A stretch of DNA of 11,974 nt from an uncultured Pirellula sp. (lineage in GTDB: Bacteria; Planctomycetota; Planctomycetia; Pirellulales; Pirellulaceae): the NCBI GenBank assembly GCA_903892365.1, contig CAITIF010000631.1, positions 1 to 11,974 of the forward strand, in the 5' to 3' direction. Below, one piece after another: positions 5,752-11,974 of the stretch. The first letter of the stretch is position 1, and each line of letters opens with the position of its first letter. The position numbers and the translations under genes are program-made. A model generated the notes under the pieces. That model ran no database searches and was not told the DNA's origin. It saw nothing but the letters and a program-made list of their open reading frames with translations.

Positions 5752-8710
5752 TCAGCATGTAGCCAGACCAGAGCAACGGATGGCTTCCCGGTACGACTTG
5801 ACCTGGATCATCCGATGCATCAGTAGAAAATACTCCTTCGAAAGAAGGGTTCAACTGTTCCTCCCATAATGTTAGTACACTTCGCTGAAATGCTTCTGAC
5901 GACGATATCTCTTGATTGTTTTCGCGGTAAGCTCGCAGCATGGCTACTGTGCTGTCACCTCCCACGGGAAATCGGGACAATAAAATTTCGTTGGCCCCCT
6001 GAGCGATCAAGGGCATCACCAACTTGAACAAATCGTCACCAGCATTCTGGCCCTGCGAAGTCATCGCATCCACTCCCGGTAAAAGCAATCTCGATGGGGA
6101 AGCCCAGGGTAGCTGACGCCATGTCTGCACCAAAGATTTCTCCGCCGGCACATCGGTTGGAATCGGCGAAATAGCGACGACCGCGAAACCAGAATAAGTA
6201 CACACCTCCTCCGCAATCGTACGTAAATATCGACTCGAAGGATGGCTTCCCATCTTTGAAGCAACATCGATCAAGACACGGTTCGATTCCAAACCGATTT
6301 CACTCTTGAGCTGTTTTGAACGGGCAGCGTTCTTCGAAAGAAAATCTGCCGAAACAACGTCCAAGGATCTGCCTGTCGCCTTCTTGCGCGGCACGCTGCA
6401 TATCTTTGGAACTAGCCCCAGGGTGGGTGAAAATACGATGCGGCGCGATGCAACTGCCGGAAGAGCGTCCACCCTATCCGATGCGGGAAGCGACTCGAAC
6501 GGAAAGTTCCACAAATCTCCTTCTGGGACCACAATCCAGCGTTTCGCGAGTTGAAGCTTTGCCCAAATGGGGTCTGGAAACAACGCCTTTCTCAACTCCA
6601 TGCGTTTCTCAACTGGCCAACCAACCAAAACGGCTTGCCCCTTCAAAGCCTTGGACTTCAATTGAAAAAGATTGCTTGCGTACTCCGTCATCTTTTTGCG
6701 TAACTGTTCAGGTTTTGCAACGATCCAGGCCGTCCATGCTTTGTCTTGATACAAAAAGCCACGTAGCTCGTCGCCATGAAACGCAAACATAACGACGGCG
6801 TCATCCACCCGAATCTTCTTTGCAAATTCTGCGGGATCATGCCGTGGTGGAAAGAGCTCGGGGACATCTAACGGCCCGATGGCTGCCGCCCATTGAAGCG
6901 ATTCCTGTGCGTCGGAAAGCTTGGTGACCGCATCCCATTTACGTACGTCTTCTTCGCTCCAGTTTTTCACCTCCCATTTGGGATTCTGTTTCAAGGAGAC
7001 CACGAACTCTTCCAAAAGGTCTGCGTTGCGTTGTAAGGCTGGCACTTGATTACGAATTGCAGCTACCGCATTCTCGTGCACACCGATCCAATTTGGGTCG
7101 CGTGCATGAAAGGCGATCTGTAGATCCAACATGCGTGATTCCAAGGCCCCCGCTTGTCGATACCGTCTGGCTAGGGCATGGTCGAATACCGTCACCAATT
7201 CGGAATCACTTGAAGTTCGTAATGAGATGTCGATCAGCAGCCGGTCGGCAACCGACTTATCTGCGATCAACCAACACAATTGCTCGAGCGGTTGAACTCG
7301 CCATTGCCCCGCAGCCGGTGACCGAAGCAATTGCAGCAAGATAGACTTCGCAACGTCATCTTGAAAAGCATTCTCTGAAATGAGCGATTCCGCAAGCCTG
7401 AGTTGATACAAAGGCGCAGATCCGAATCCGTTTGATGGACCTCGTAGGTAAGCAATGCTTTCAAGAAGCGAATTCACCCCATCGCTTGTTTTGCCTTCCA
7501 AAAACTCAATCTTGGCACGGGCGTAGCGCAGCACGGCTTCCGCTCTCGGTAACGAAATTTGTTTCGGCAACAGCATGGTGGTTGCAGACGTCGAATGCTT
7601 TCGGAATCCTTCGACATCACCCATTAAGGCTGCAAGTCGCGCCCACTCCACTTGAGCACGAATGGTAACGAGCCGGCTGCGATTGTTGGCCCAGTTTGCA
7701 ATCAACGGCAGTGTCTTGGCGACCATGGCGTCATGCCCATCCACAAACCCCGCCTCCGACAGATGCTCGATCGATTCAGCCAGCATGCCCATCTGCCCAG
7801 CTCGAGCGGATGCTAACGACGCATCACGAGCGCGATCCTCCGCGTCGATAAGCTGATTGGATTCGATCGATAGGTCAGCCAAGGCTAACAATGCGACCGG
7901 CGTCAGCGGGTGGTCCAAACCACTGCTAAGGCTAAGATTCTGTTTCAGCAATCGAACCGCTTCCGGTTGCTTCTGGACACCGAGTTCCGCAAGCCCACGG
8001 CAAATGTTCATGGCGCATGCAATCGGTTCCGACAACCCATCGACCTTCTGGCGGAATGATTCAGCCAAGTTCTTTGTGATTGGATTATGACTGACCAACG
8101 GGCCCAGCAAGTGATAACGGCGACGCAATGCGATAGCCTGGCACCGGAGAATCTCTAAGGCATCGATCGAGACAATCTTCCCCTCACCACCATTCACCCC
8201 CTGCAATTCCAGCAAAACCTCGCTGGAAGCAATCGCAATGGGCCAACTGTCAGGAAACGTTCCCATTTGTGTCCCTCGAGTGTTCGGAAGCCATGTGATA
8301 TCGCGCGTCCGAGTGTCTGGCCGAATTGCTGCGGTTGGACTCCGCAACAACGAAAGCCAACGCATCGATCTCATGGACAACTCCAGAGCCGCATCGTACT
8401 TGTCCAGCGCAAGACCAATCTCGCACTGCTCCCAATAGCATTCCCCCAACATGACTAAGACCGGAATGCTATCAATGCCCCTCTCGTTGTTCAACGAACG
8501 CGACTGGGCCAGAGCTGATTCCAAGGCAGTGATGGCTTGAGCGAACTGGCCATCTTCCATAAAGTCAATCGCAGCATAGTATTCAGGCCGTAGCAGGTTG
8601 GGTGCCACTTGCCCTTTGGACTTGCCCGCAGGGTTTTGAGCCAAGGAGTTACCACCAAGGCAAGCCAATGCAAGCAACAAGAGCAATCCGAATCGTGTCG
8701 TGGTATTCAC
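5735..8710 (-). CDS. exported TPR protein with CHAT-like C-terminal domain (catalytic residues missing)
   Basis: A 991-residue protein. Residues 1-24 form a signal peptide (LLLLLALACLGGNSLA, then Q), so it is exported. Residues ~40-470 are helical and TPR-like (for example YYAAIDFMEDGQFAQAITALESAL). From ~630 to the end it follows the CHAT (caspase-like) layout: a nucleotide-like fold segment with VVPEGDLWNFPFESLP (~730-745), QGANEILLSRFPVGGDSTVAMLRAY in the region after 890, and a C-terminal HPLLWSGYMLIGD. In active CHAT proteases a His (HFATHG-type) and a Cys (SACxTG-type) sit in the core. Here the matching segments read FAVVAISPIP (~842-851) and RLLLPGVDAMT (~874-884), with neither His nor Cys. 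It is therefore probably a binding or structural protein. The start is GTG at 8710 with no Shine-Dalgarno. Confidence 0.85.
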   Translation of the reverse strand: MNTTTRFGLLLLLALACLGGNSLAQNPAGKSKGQVAPNLLRPEYYAAIDFMEDGQFAQAITALESALAQSRSLNNERGIDSIPVLVMLGECYWEQCEIGLALDKYDAALELSMRSMRWLSLLRSPTAAIRPDTRTRDITWLPNTRGTQMGTFPDSWPIAIASSEVLLELQGVNGGEGKIVSIDALEILRCQAIALRRRYHLLGPLVSHNPITKNLAESFRQKVDGLSEPIACAMNICRGLAELGVQKQPEAVRLLKQNLSLSSGLDHPLTPVALLALADLSIESNQLIDAEDRARDASLASARAGQMGMLAESIEHLSEAGFVDGHDAMVAKTLPLIANWANNRSRLVTIRAQVEWARLAALMGDVEGFRKHSTSATTMLLPKQISLPRAEAVLRYARAKIEFLEGKTSDGVNSLLESIAYLRGPSNGFGSAPLYQLRLAESLISENAFQDDVAKSILLQLLRSPAAGQWRVQPLEQLCWLIADKSVADRLLIDISLRTSSDSELVTVFDHALARRYRQAGALESRMLDLQIAFHARDPNWIGVHENAVAAIRNQVPALQRNADLLEEFVVSLKQNPKWEVKNWSEEDVRKWDAVTKLSDAQESLQWAAAIGPLDVPELFPPRHDPAEFAKKIRVDDAVVMFAFHGDELRGFLYQDKAWTAWIVAKPEQLRKKMTEYASNLFQLKSKALKGQAVLVGWPVEKRMELRKALFPDPIWAKLQLAKRWIVVPEGDLWNFPFESLPASDRVDALPAVASRRIVFSPTLGLVPKICSVPRKKATGRSLDVVSADFLSKNAARSKQLKSEIGLESNRVLIDVASKMGSHPSSRYLRTIAEEVCTYSGFAVVAISPIPTDVPAEKSLVQTWRQLPWASPSRLLLPGVDAMTSQGQNAGDDLFKLVMPLIAQGANEILLSRFPVGGDSTVAMLRAYRENNQEISSSEAFQRSVLTLWEEQLNPSFEGVFSTDASDDPGQVVPGSHPLLWSGYMLIGDSE

Positions 8711-8965
8711 AGAAGCTTATCAACCAGAAAAAGGAAAAATCCAATCATCATCGCTTGCTCGACTTTTGGCCTGAATTCGTATTATGGGCACAGAATCGAC
8801 CTAAAGCCAACCGTTGAAACCTCTGAAACCGACAAAGTTTGACTCAAGAGCACGACCGGGACCGCCGATACAACCCGTAGAGTCGCAGGCAAGAATTGTT
8901 TGGACCCCGAGTCGAGCTGGCCCCGAGTTGGTCAGCGTCAGCCCAAGGAATACGGAAATTCAGAT

Positions 8966-9196
8966 ATGACGAATTGCAAAAAACCCACTCTCGGTACATT
9001 GTTGGCCGTCGCCGTAGGCTCCTTCGGGATATTGGCTAGCACAGGTTGCCAAGTGCAAACGGCCGGTCAAACTTTGCCAAGCCCTTGGTATTTGCACGAC
9101 GACGTCCAATACTTCCCAGCGGGTCCGGAGAACAAATTGGCGAATGAGACAGCTGCATTGAAGGCTGCTCGTGAAGAGGCCAAGGCGAAGCGATAG
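8966..9196 (+). CDS. small planctomycete-type lipoprotein of unknown function
   Basis: A 76-residue product from the ATG at 8966; the frame opens earlier, at 8900, but those residues do not look like a signal. GGAAA lies upstream of the ATG. A signal sequence (~10-28, TLLAVAVGSFGILASTGC) ends in a plausible, non-standard lipobox STGC with the Cys at ~28, suggesting export and lipid anchoring. The mature part carries LPSPWYLHDDVQYFPAGPE, then a Lys/Glu/Ala-rich helix (ANETAALKAAREEAKAKR). I recall similar short proteins with this signature across planctomycetes, but no function is known to me. It is followed by the FabH-like gene on the same strand. Confidence 0.8.
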   Translation: MTNCKKPTLGTLLAVAVGSFGILASTGCQVQTAGQTLPSPWYLHDDVQYFPAGPENKLANETAALKAAREEAKAKR

Positions 9197-9226
9197 GCCG
9201 TCCTTTCTCGGATATCGCAATGCCGG

Positions 9227-9232
9227 TATGAT
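9227..9232 (+). promoter_or_regulatory. possible -10 element for the FabH-like gene
   Basis: TATGAT lies 45 nt before the chosen GTG start, in the short gap after the lipoprotein gene. The hexamer at the expected -35 position (9204-9209, TTTCTC) matches poorly. Separate transcription of the two genes is possible but unproven. Confidence 0.3.
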
Positions 9233-9276
9233 GTGGAACTTCAATTCTTTTCATCTTGCACCGGAAGTCGGCAAAC

Positions 9277-10269
9277 GTGCCTCATTCGCAAATCGGCCCT
9301 ATCGCGGTTCACTTCCCAGAGAGAATCGAGACTAACGCGGAACTGCAAACCGCGAACCCCGATTGGGATGTTTCGCTCATCGCGGAAAAAACCGGAATTA
9401 TGCAGCGGCACATCGCTGCGCCCCATGAAACCGCGTCCGATCTTGCCGTAAAAGCTTGTAAAAAGCTCTTCGAAGAACATCAGATCGATCCTAAGAGTAT
9501 CGATTACCTGATGCTGTGCACGCAAACCCCCGATTACCCGCTGCCCACGACGGCATGCTTAGTTCAAGACCGGATTGGTTTGAGCACCCGCTGCGGAGCG
9601 CTCGATTTCAATCTAGGTTGCTCGGGCTTCGTGTATGGCCTCTCGATGGCCAAAGGGCTCATGGCAAGCGGGCAATGTAAACGCATCTTGCTGGTCACCT
9701 CGGAAACCTATTCCAAGTACATAAGCCCCGACGATCGATCTCTGCGAACTATCTTCAGCGATGCTGCCGCCGCAACCTTGATTGAATCCACCGATCAAGA
9801 ATGCCTGTCGGGCTTCGAATTTGGAACCGATGGCAGTGGGGCAGATACGCTGATCGTCAACGATGGCGGCGCGCGATGTTCCGAAGAAGCGATCCAACCT
9901 CGGCACCGAAAACGATGGTCGAGTCGGCTCTATATGGACGGACCAAGCTTAATGAGCTTCACGGTCGGAGCCATCCCGCAATTGGTTCGCGACATGATGT
10001 CGAAAGCAAACCTTCAGAGCTCGGACATCCGTTATCTATTAATGCATCAAGCAACTCGAAAAATGCTGGAACAGCTCCAAGCCGCACTTCAGGTAGACGA
10101 GGCGAAGCTACCCATTCGATTAGCGGATCGCGGTAACACCGTATCATGCACCTTGCCCATCTTGATCAACGATCTTCGCAAAGAAAACGGGATCGAAAAA
10201 GGGAGCCAAAACGTACTCGTCGGATTCGGTGTCGGCTGGTCCTGGGCCGGCTGCCTTTGGAAGGCCTAG
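9277..10269 (+). CDS. 3-oxoacyl-ACP synthase III (FabH-like)
   Basis: KAS III enzymes condense an acyl-CoA starter with malonyl-ACP in the cytoplasm, opening fatty acid or related lipid synthesis. Numbered from the TTG at 9256 (337 residues), the catalytic Cys is C122 (FNLGCSGFVYGL), the His is H264 (LLMHQATRKM) and the Asn is N294 (DRGNTVSCTLP), so the triad is complete. The C-terminal VGFGVGWSWAG matches the family glycine-rich end. His is followed by QAT rather than the more usual QAN. I prefer the GTG at 9277 because GGAAG lies 9 nt upstream; this gives ~330 residues. With no acpP, fabD or fabG nearby it may be a paralogue with a special starter or product rather than the housekeeping fabH. 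Confidence 0.9.
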   Translation: MPHSQIGPIAVHFPERIETNAELQTANPDWDVSLIAEKTGIMQRHIAAPHETASDLAVKACKKLFEEHQIDPKSIDYLMLCTQTPDYPLPTTACLVQDRIGLSTRCGALDFNLGCSGFVYGLSMAKGLMASGQCKRILLVTSETYSKYISPDDRSLRTIFSDAAAATLIESTDQECLSGFEFGTDGSGADTLIVNDGGARCSEEAIQPRHRKRWSSRLYMDGPSLMSFTVGAIPQLVRDMMSKANLQSSDIRYLLMHQATRKMLEQLQAALQVDEAKLPIRLADRGNTVSCTLPILINDLRKENGIEKGSQNVLVGFGVGWSWAGCLWKA

Positions 10270-10327
10270 GCGCCAACACGCCGCAAGTTGGTGGCGTTGC
10301 CAAGGGCCTCACTCCTATCTCGAGAAA

Positions 10328-10356
10328 AACGACAAGCCGTTTGCTGCTAAGTCGTT
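10328..10356 (-). terminator. candidate terminator of the dehydrogenase gene
   Basis: AACGAC (10328-10333) and GTCGTT (10351-10356) are inverted copies with a 17-nt loop. On the minus strand the stem ends in GTCGTT plus TTT, 31 nt past the dehydrogenase stop. The long loop makes it a weak candidate. Confidence 0.35.
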
Positions 10357-10386
10357 GTCCTGCCATACACAAACTAGTTACGGTCA

Positions 10387-11430
10387 CTACATTTCAAAGA
10401 TAGCCTTCAAGCATCCGTCTTTTTGATGAGCAAAGATGTCGTATGCTTCCACACATCGAGAAGGATCGAAGCGATGAGTGATCATAAAATCGAGCTTCAC
10501 CTGTCCGTCGATCACGGTTTGAGTCAGCTTATCCATGTAGTGCCTGGCCGGACAGCGGCCCGTGCGGTACGTTAAGTTTTTGTCGTAGGCATCCACGGGC
10601 GAGAATGCAAACTGCCTTGCGGTATGACATCCAATGACCGACATGACTCCGCCTGGACGGATCAACTGAAAGGCCAACTCCTGAGCTGCCGGCAGCCCTA
10701 CTAACTCCATCACACTGTCGGCTCCTCTTCCTTGAGTCCGATCCATTACCAACGATAATGCTTCCGGTCCGGGTGCAACGGCAACAGCGCCATATGCAGC
10801 CGCCATAGCTCGGCGATGCGGTACCATGTCGATCGCAATGATGTTTGCTGCTCCTAATAGCTTCGCTGCGATGATTGACAAAATCCCGACCGAACCACAG
10901 CCGATCACCACCGTCACTCCCGAGGGGTCGATGGCCGCCATTTCTGCACAAAAATAGCCCGTGCTGAAATTGTCACCGAGCAACAACGCGGACTCGGCAC
11001 TCAATCCCTCAGGCACTTTCGCAACGGTCCCGTCCGCCCATGGCACGCGAACCAATTCCGACTGACCACCATGCAATCCCTTTCCTTGACTTCGCCAGCC
11101 AAACAACTGACTGTGCACGCAACGACTGGTCAGTCCCCGCAGGCAGTAAAAGCAAGTTCCGCAACTGGTCGTGAAAGGAGCATAGACGCGATCCCCCACT
11201 GCGATCTTCCGCACTTCGCTTCCAATCTCGATCACGCGACCTACGAATTCATGCCCCATCACAGTGCCCGTATCGAGCCCTTGTTCGCGGCCAAAAAACG
11301 CATGCAGATCCGAACCGCACATGCCAGCCACCTCGACCTGGATGATCGCATCCTTAGGATCCAGCAACTGAGGGTCCGCGAGCTCGATCCAGTCAACGCG
11401 TTCAACGCTCTCAAAACATACGCCTCTCAT
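10387..11430 (-). CDS. zinc-dependent medium-chain alcohol dehydrogenase family protein
   Basis: A 347-residue cytoplasmic NAD(P)-dependent oxidoreductase. The catalytic zinc site is C38 (GMCGSDLH) with H60-E61 (MGHEFVG). The structural zinc site is complete: C90, C93, C96 and C104. The Rossmann fold starts at ~173 with IGCGSVG (177-182). D201 follows at the end of the second strand (IIAIDMVP), a position where Asp favours NAD over NADP. The family includes alcohol, threonine, sorbitol and glutathione-independent formaldehyde dehydrogenases, and the substrate cannot be told here. AGGAG lies 6 nt before the ATG. The gene is 56 nt downstream of the DadA-like gene on the same strand, so the two probably share a transcript and a catabolic route. 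Confidence 0.93.
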   Translation of the reverse strand: MRGVCFESVERVDWIELADPQLLDPKDAIIQVEVAGMCGSDLHAFFGREQGLDTGTVMGHEFVGRVIEIGSEVRKIAVGDRVYAPFTTSCGTCFYCLRGLTSRCVHSQLFGWRSQGKGLHGGQSELVRVPWADGTVAKVPEGLSAESALLLGDNFSTGYFCAEMAAIDPSGVTVVIGCGSVGILSIIAAKLLGAANIIAIDMVPHRRAMAAAYGAVAVAPGPEALSLVMDRTQGRGADSVMELVGLPAAQELAFQLIRPGGVMSVIGCHTARQFAFSPVDAYDKNLTYRTGRCPARHYMDKLTQTVIDGQVKLDFMITHRFDPSRCVEAYDIFAHQKDGCLKAIFEM

Positions 11431-11436
11431 GGAGTG

Positions 11437-11441
11437 CTCCT
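11437..11441 (-). promoter_or_regulatory. Shine-Dalgarno of the dehydrogenase gene
   Basis: AGGAG on the minus strand sits 6 nt before the ATG at 11430. It is one of the few canonical ribosome-binding sites in the window and fixes that start. Confidence 0.7.
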
Positions 11442-11486
11442 AATGGGTAGCGACGAGTTTCTCGCGAAATCTTATTTGCAAAAGTC

Positions 11487-11974
11487 TTATTTGCCGAAAC
11501 GAGCCGGAGAAAACGGCTCCGCATCGATGTGTGTCTTCTCCTCGGTCATCATCTCGGCAATCAGTTTACCGGTCGATGTCGCAAGACTCATCCCAAGCAT
11601 GTTATGCCCGGTTGCCAAATGCGCGTTCCCCATTTGAGGGACCGGACCAATGATAGGCAAACTATCCCATGTCATGGGACGCCAACCATACCAAGTTTCC
11701 TTGGCCTCGCCGTCCACAGAAGCTCTTAGAAACGGCCGAGCTGAATCGCGTAACTGTTGGATTCGATACGGTGGAATGGACGTGTCGTAACCCACAAACT
11801 CCATCATGGATCCCAGCCGCAATCCCGTCTCGAAGGGGGACACGCCAACTTTCTCTTCAGGGAATAGCATCGGGTAGCTTGGTGCATTTGCGGGTCGATC
11901 CATCGTTACGGAATAGCCCTTGCCAGGTTGAATAGGAATGGGGCACCCGAGTTGCTTTGCCCAATGCGTGCTCC
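11487..11974 (-). CDS. FAD-dependent amino-acid oxidoreductase (DadA/glycine-oxidase-like), C-terminal part
   Basis: The gene is cut by the window edge; the frame is open to the last base and about 161 C-terminal residues are visible. It reads QLGCPIPIQPGKGYSVTM near the start, then GWRPMTWDSLPIIGPVP and HLATGHNMLGMSLATSTGKL. These are the typical substrate-side and C-terminal FAD-binding segments of the DAO family (D-amino-acid dehydrogenase, glycine oxidase, sarcosine oxidase). The N-terminal GxGxxG dinucleotide motif lies outside the window. The family oxidises the C-N bond of amino acids. Exact substrate is unknown; D-amino acids or hydroxyproline are possibilities. It lies directly upstream of the dehydrogenase. 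A 10-nt direct repeat (GCAAATAAGA twice, 15 nt apart) spans its stop codon. Confidence 0.9.
   Translation of the reverse strand, partial: STHWAKQLGCPIPIQPGKGYSVTMDRPANAPSYPMLFPEEKVGVSPFETGLRLGSMMEFVGYDTSIPPYRIQQLRDSARPFLRASVDGEAKETWYGWRPMTWDSLPIIGPVPQMGNAHLATGHNMLGMSLATSTGKLIAEMMTEEKTHIDAEPFSPARFGK

Noticed and set aside
8755..8785. Plus-strand promoter TTGCTC...TATTAT
   Set aside because: The 19-nt spacing is long and the -35 match weak, and it lies ~180 nt from the lipoprotein start; not supported enough to list.
10265..10300. Hairpin CGCCAAC/GTTGGTG after the FabH-like gene
   Set aside because: It is a 7-bp stem with a wobble and no T run, so it is too weak to call a terminator.

Overview
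The window looks like chromosomal DNA of a planctomycete, most likely Pirellulales/Rhodopirellula-like. This rests on gene content, not a database search: a TPR protein ending in two RNA polymerase alpha-CTD-like domains, a small lipoprotein with a 'LPSPWYLHDDVQYFPAGPE' signature, a very large secreted TPR/CHAT-like protein, roughly 50% GC, short or absent Shine-Dalgarno sequences and several likely GTG/TTG starts.

Layout. (1) 1-1600, minus strand: a tRNA-Thr(CGT) with a recognisable promoter, followed closely by a gene for a TPR + double alpha-CTD protein. That gene is split by one in-frame TAA (861-863), and a strong hairpin terminator follows it (91-115). (2) 1854-2513, minus: mobA, molybdenum cofactor guanylyltransferase. 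(3) 2704-4975, plus: an OmpR-type response regulator and its membrane sensor histidine kinase, overlapping by 8 nt. (4) 4976-5734: a gene-poor, repeat-rich block between convergent genes. It holds two near-identical copies of a 187-bp-period tandem repeat, each with a long perfect hairpin, a separate 76-bp element with 23-bp inverted terminal arms, and an unrecognised gene-like ORF. (5) 5735-8710, minus: a 991-aa exported TPR protein with a C-terminal CHAT-protease-like fold that seems to lack both catalytic residues. (6) 8966-10269, plus: a small lipoprotein and a FabH-like ketoacyl-ACP synthase III with an intact Cys-His-Asn triad. (7) 10387-11974, minus: a zinc-dependent medium-chain dehydrogenase, preceded 56 nt upstream by the C-terminal part of a DadA/glycine-oxidase-like FAD oxidoreductase that runs off the window.

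Functional links. The regulator/kinase pair is clearly one operon and one signalling pathway. The oxidoreductase and dehydrogenase are probably co-transcribed and may act in amino-acid or amine catabolism, but the substrate is not visible. The other genes look like independent units. No prophage, CRISPR array, transposase or defence island is visible. The most unusual items are the interrupted TPR/alpha-CTD gene, the hairpin-bearing tandem repeat and the apparently inactive CHAT domain.
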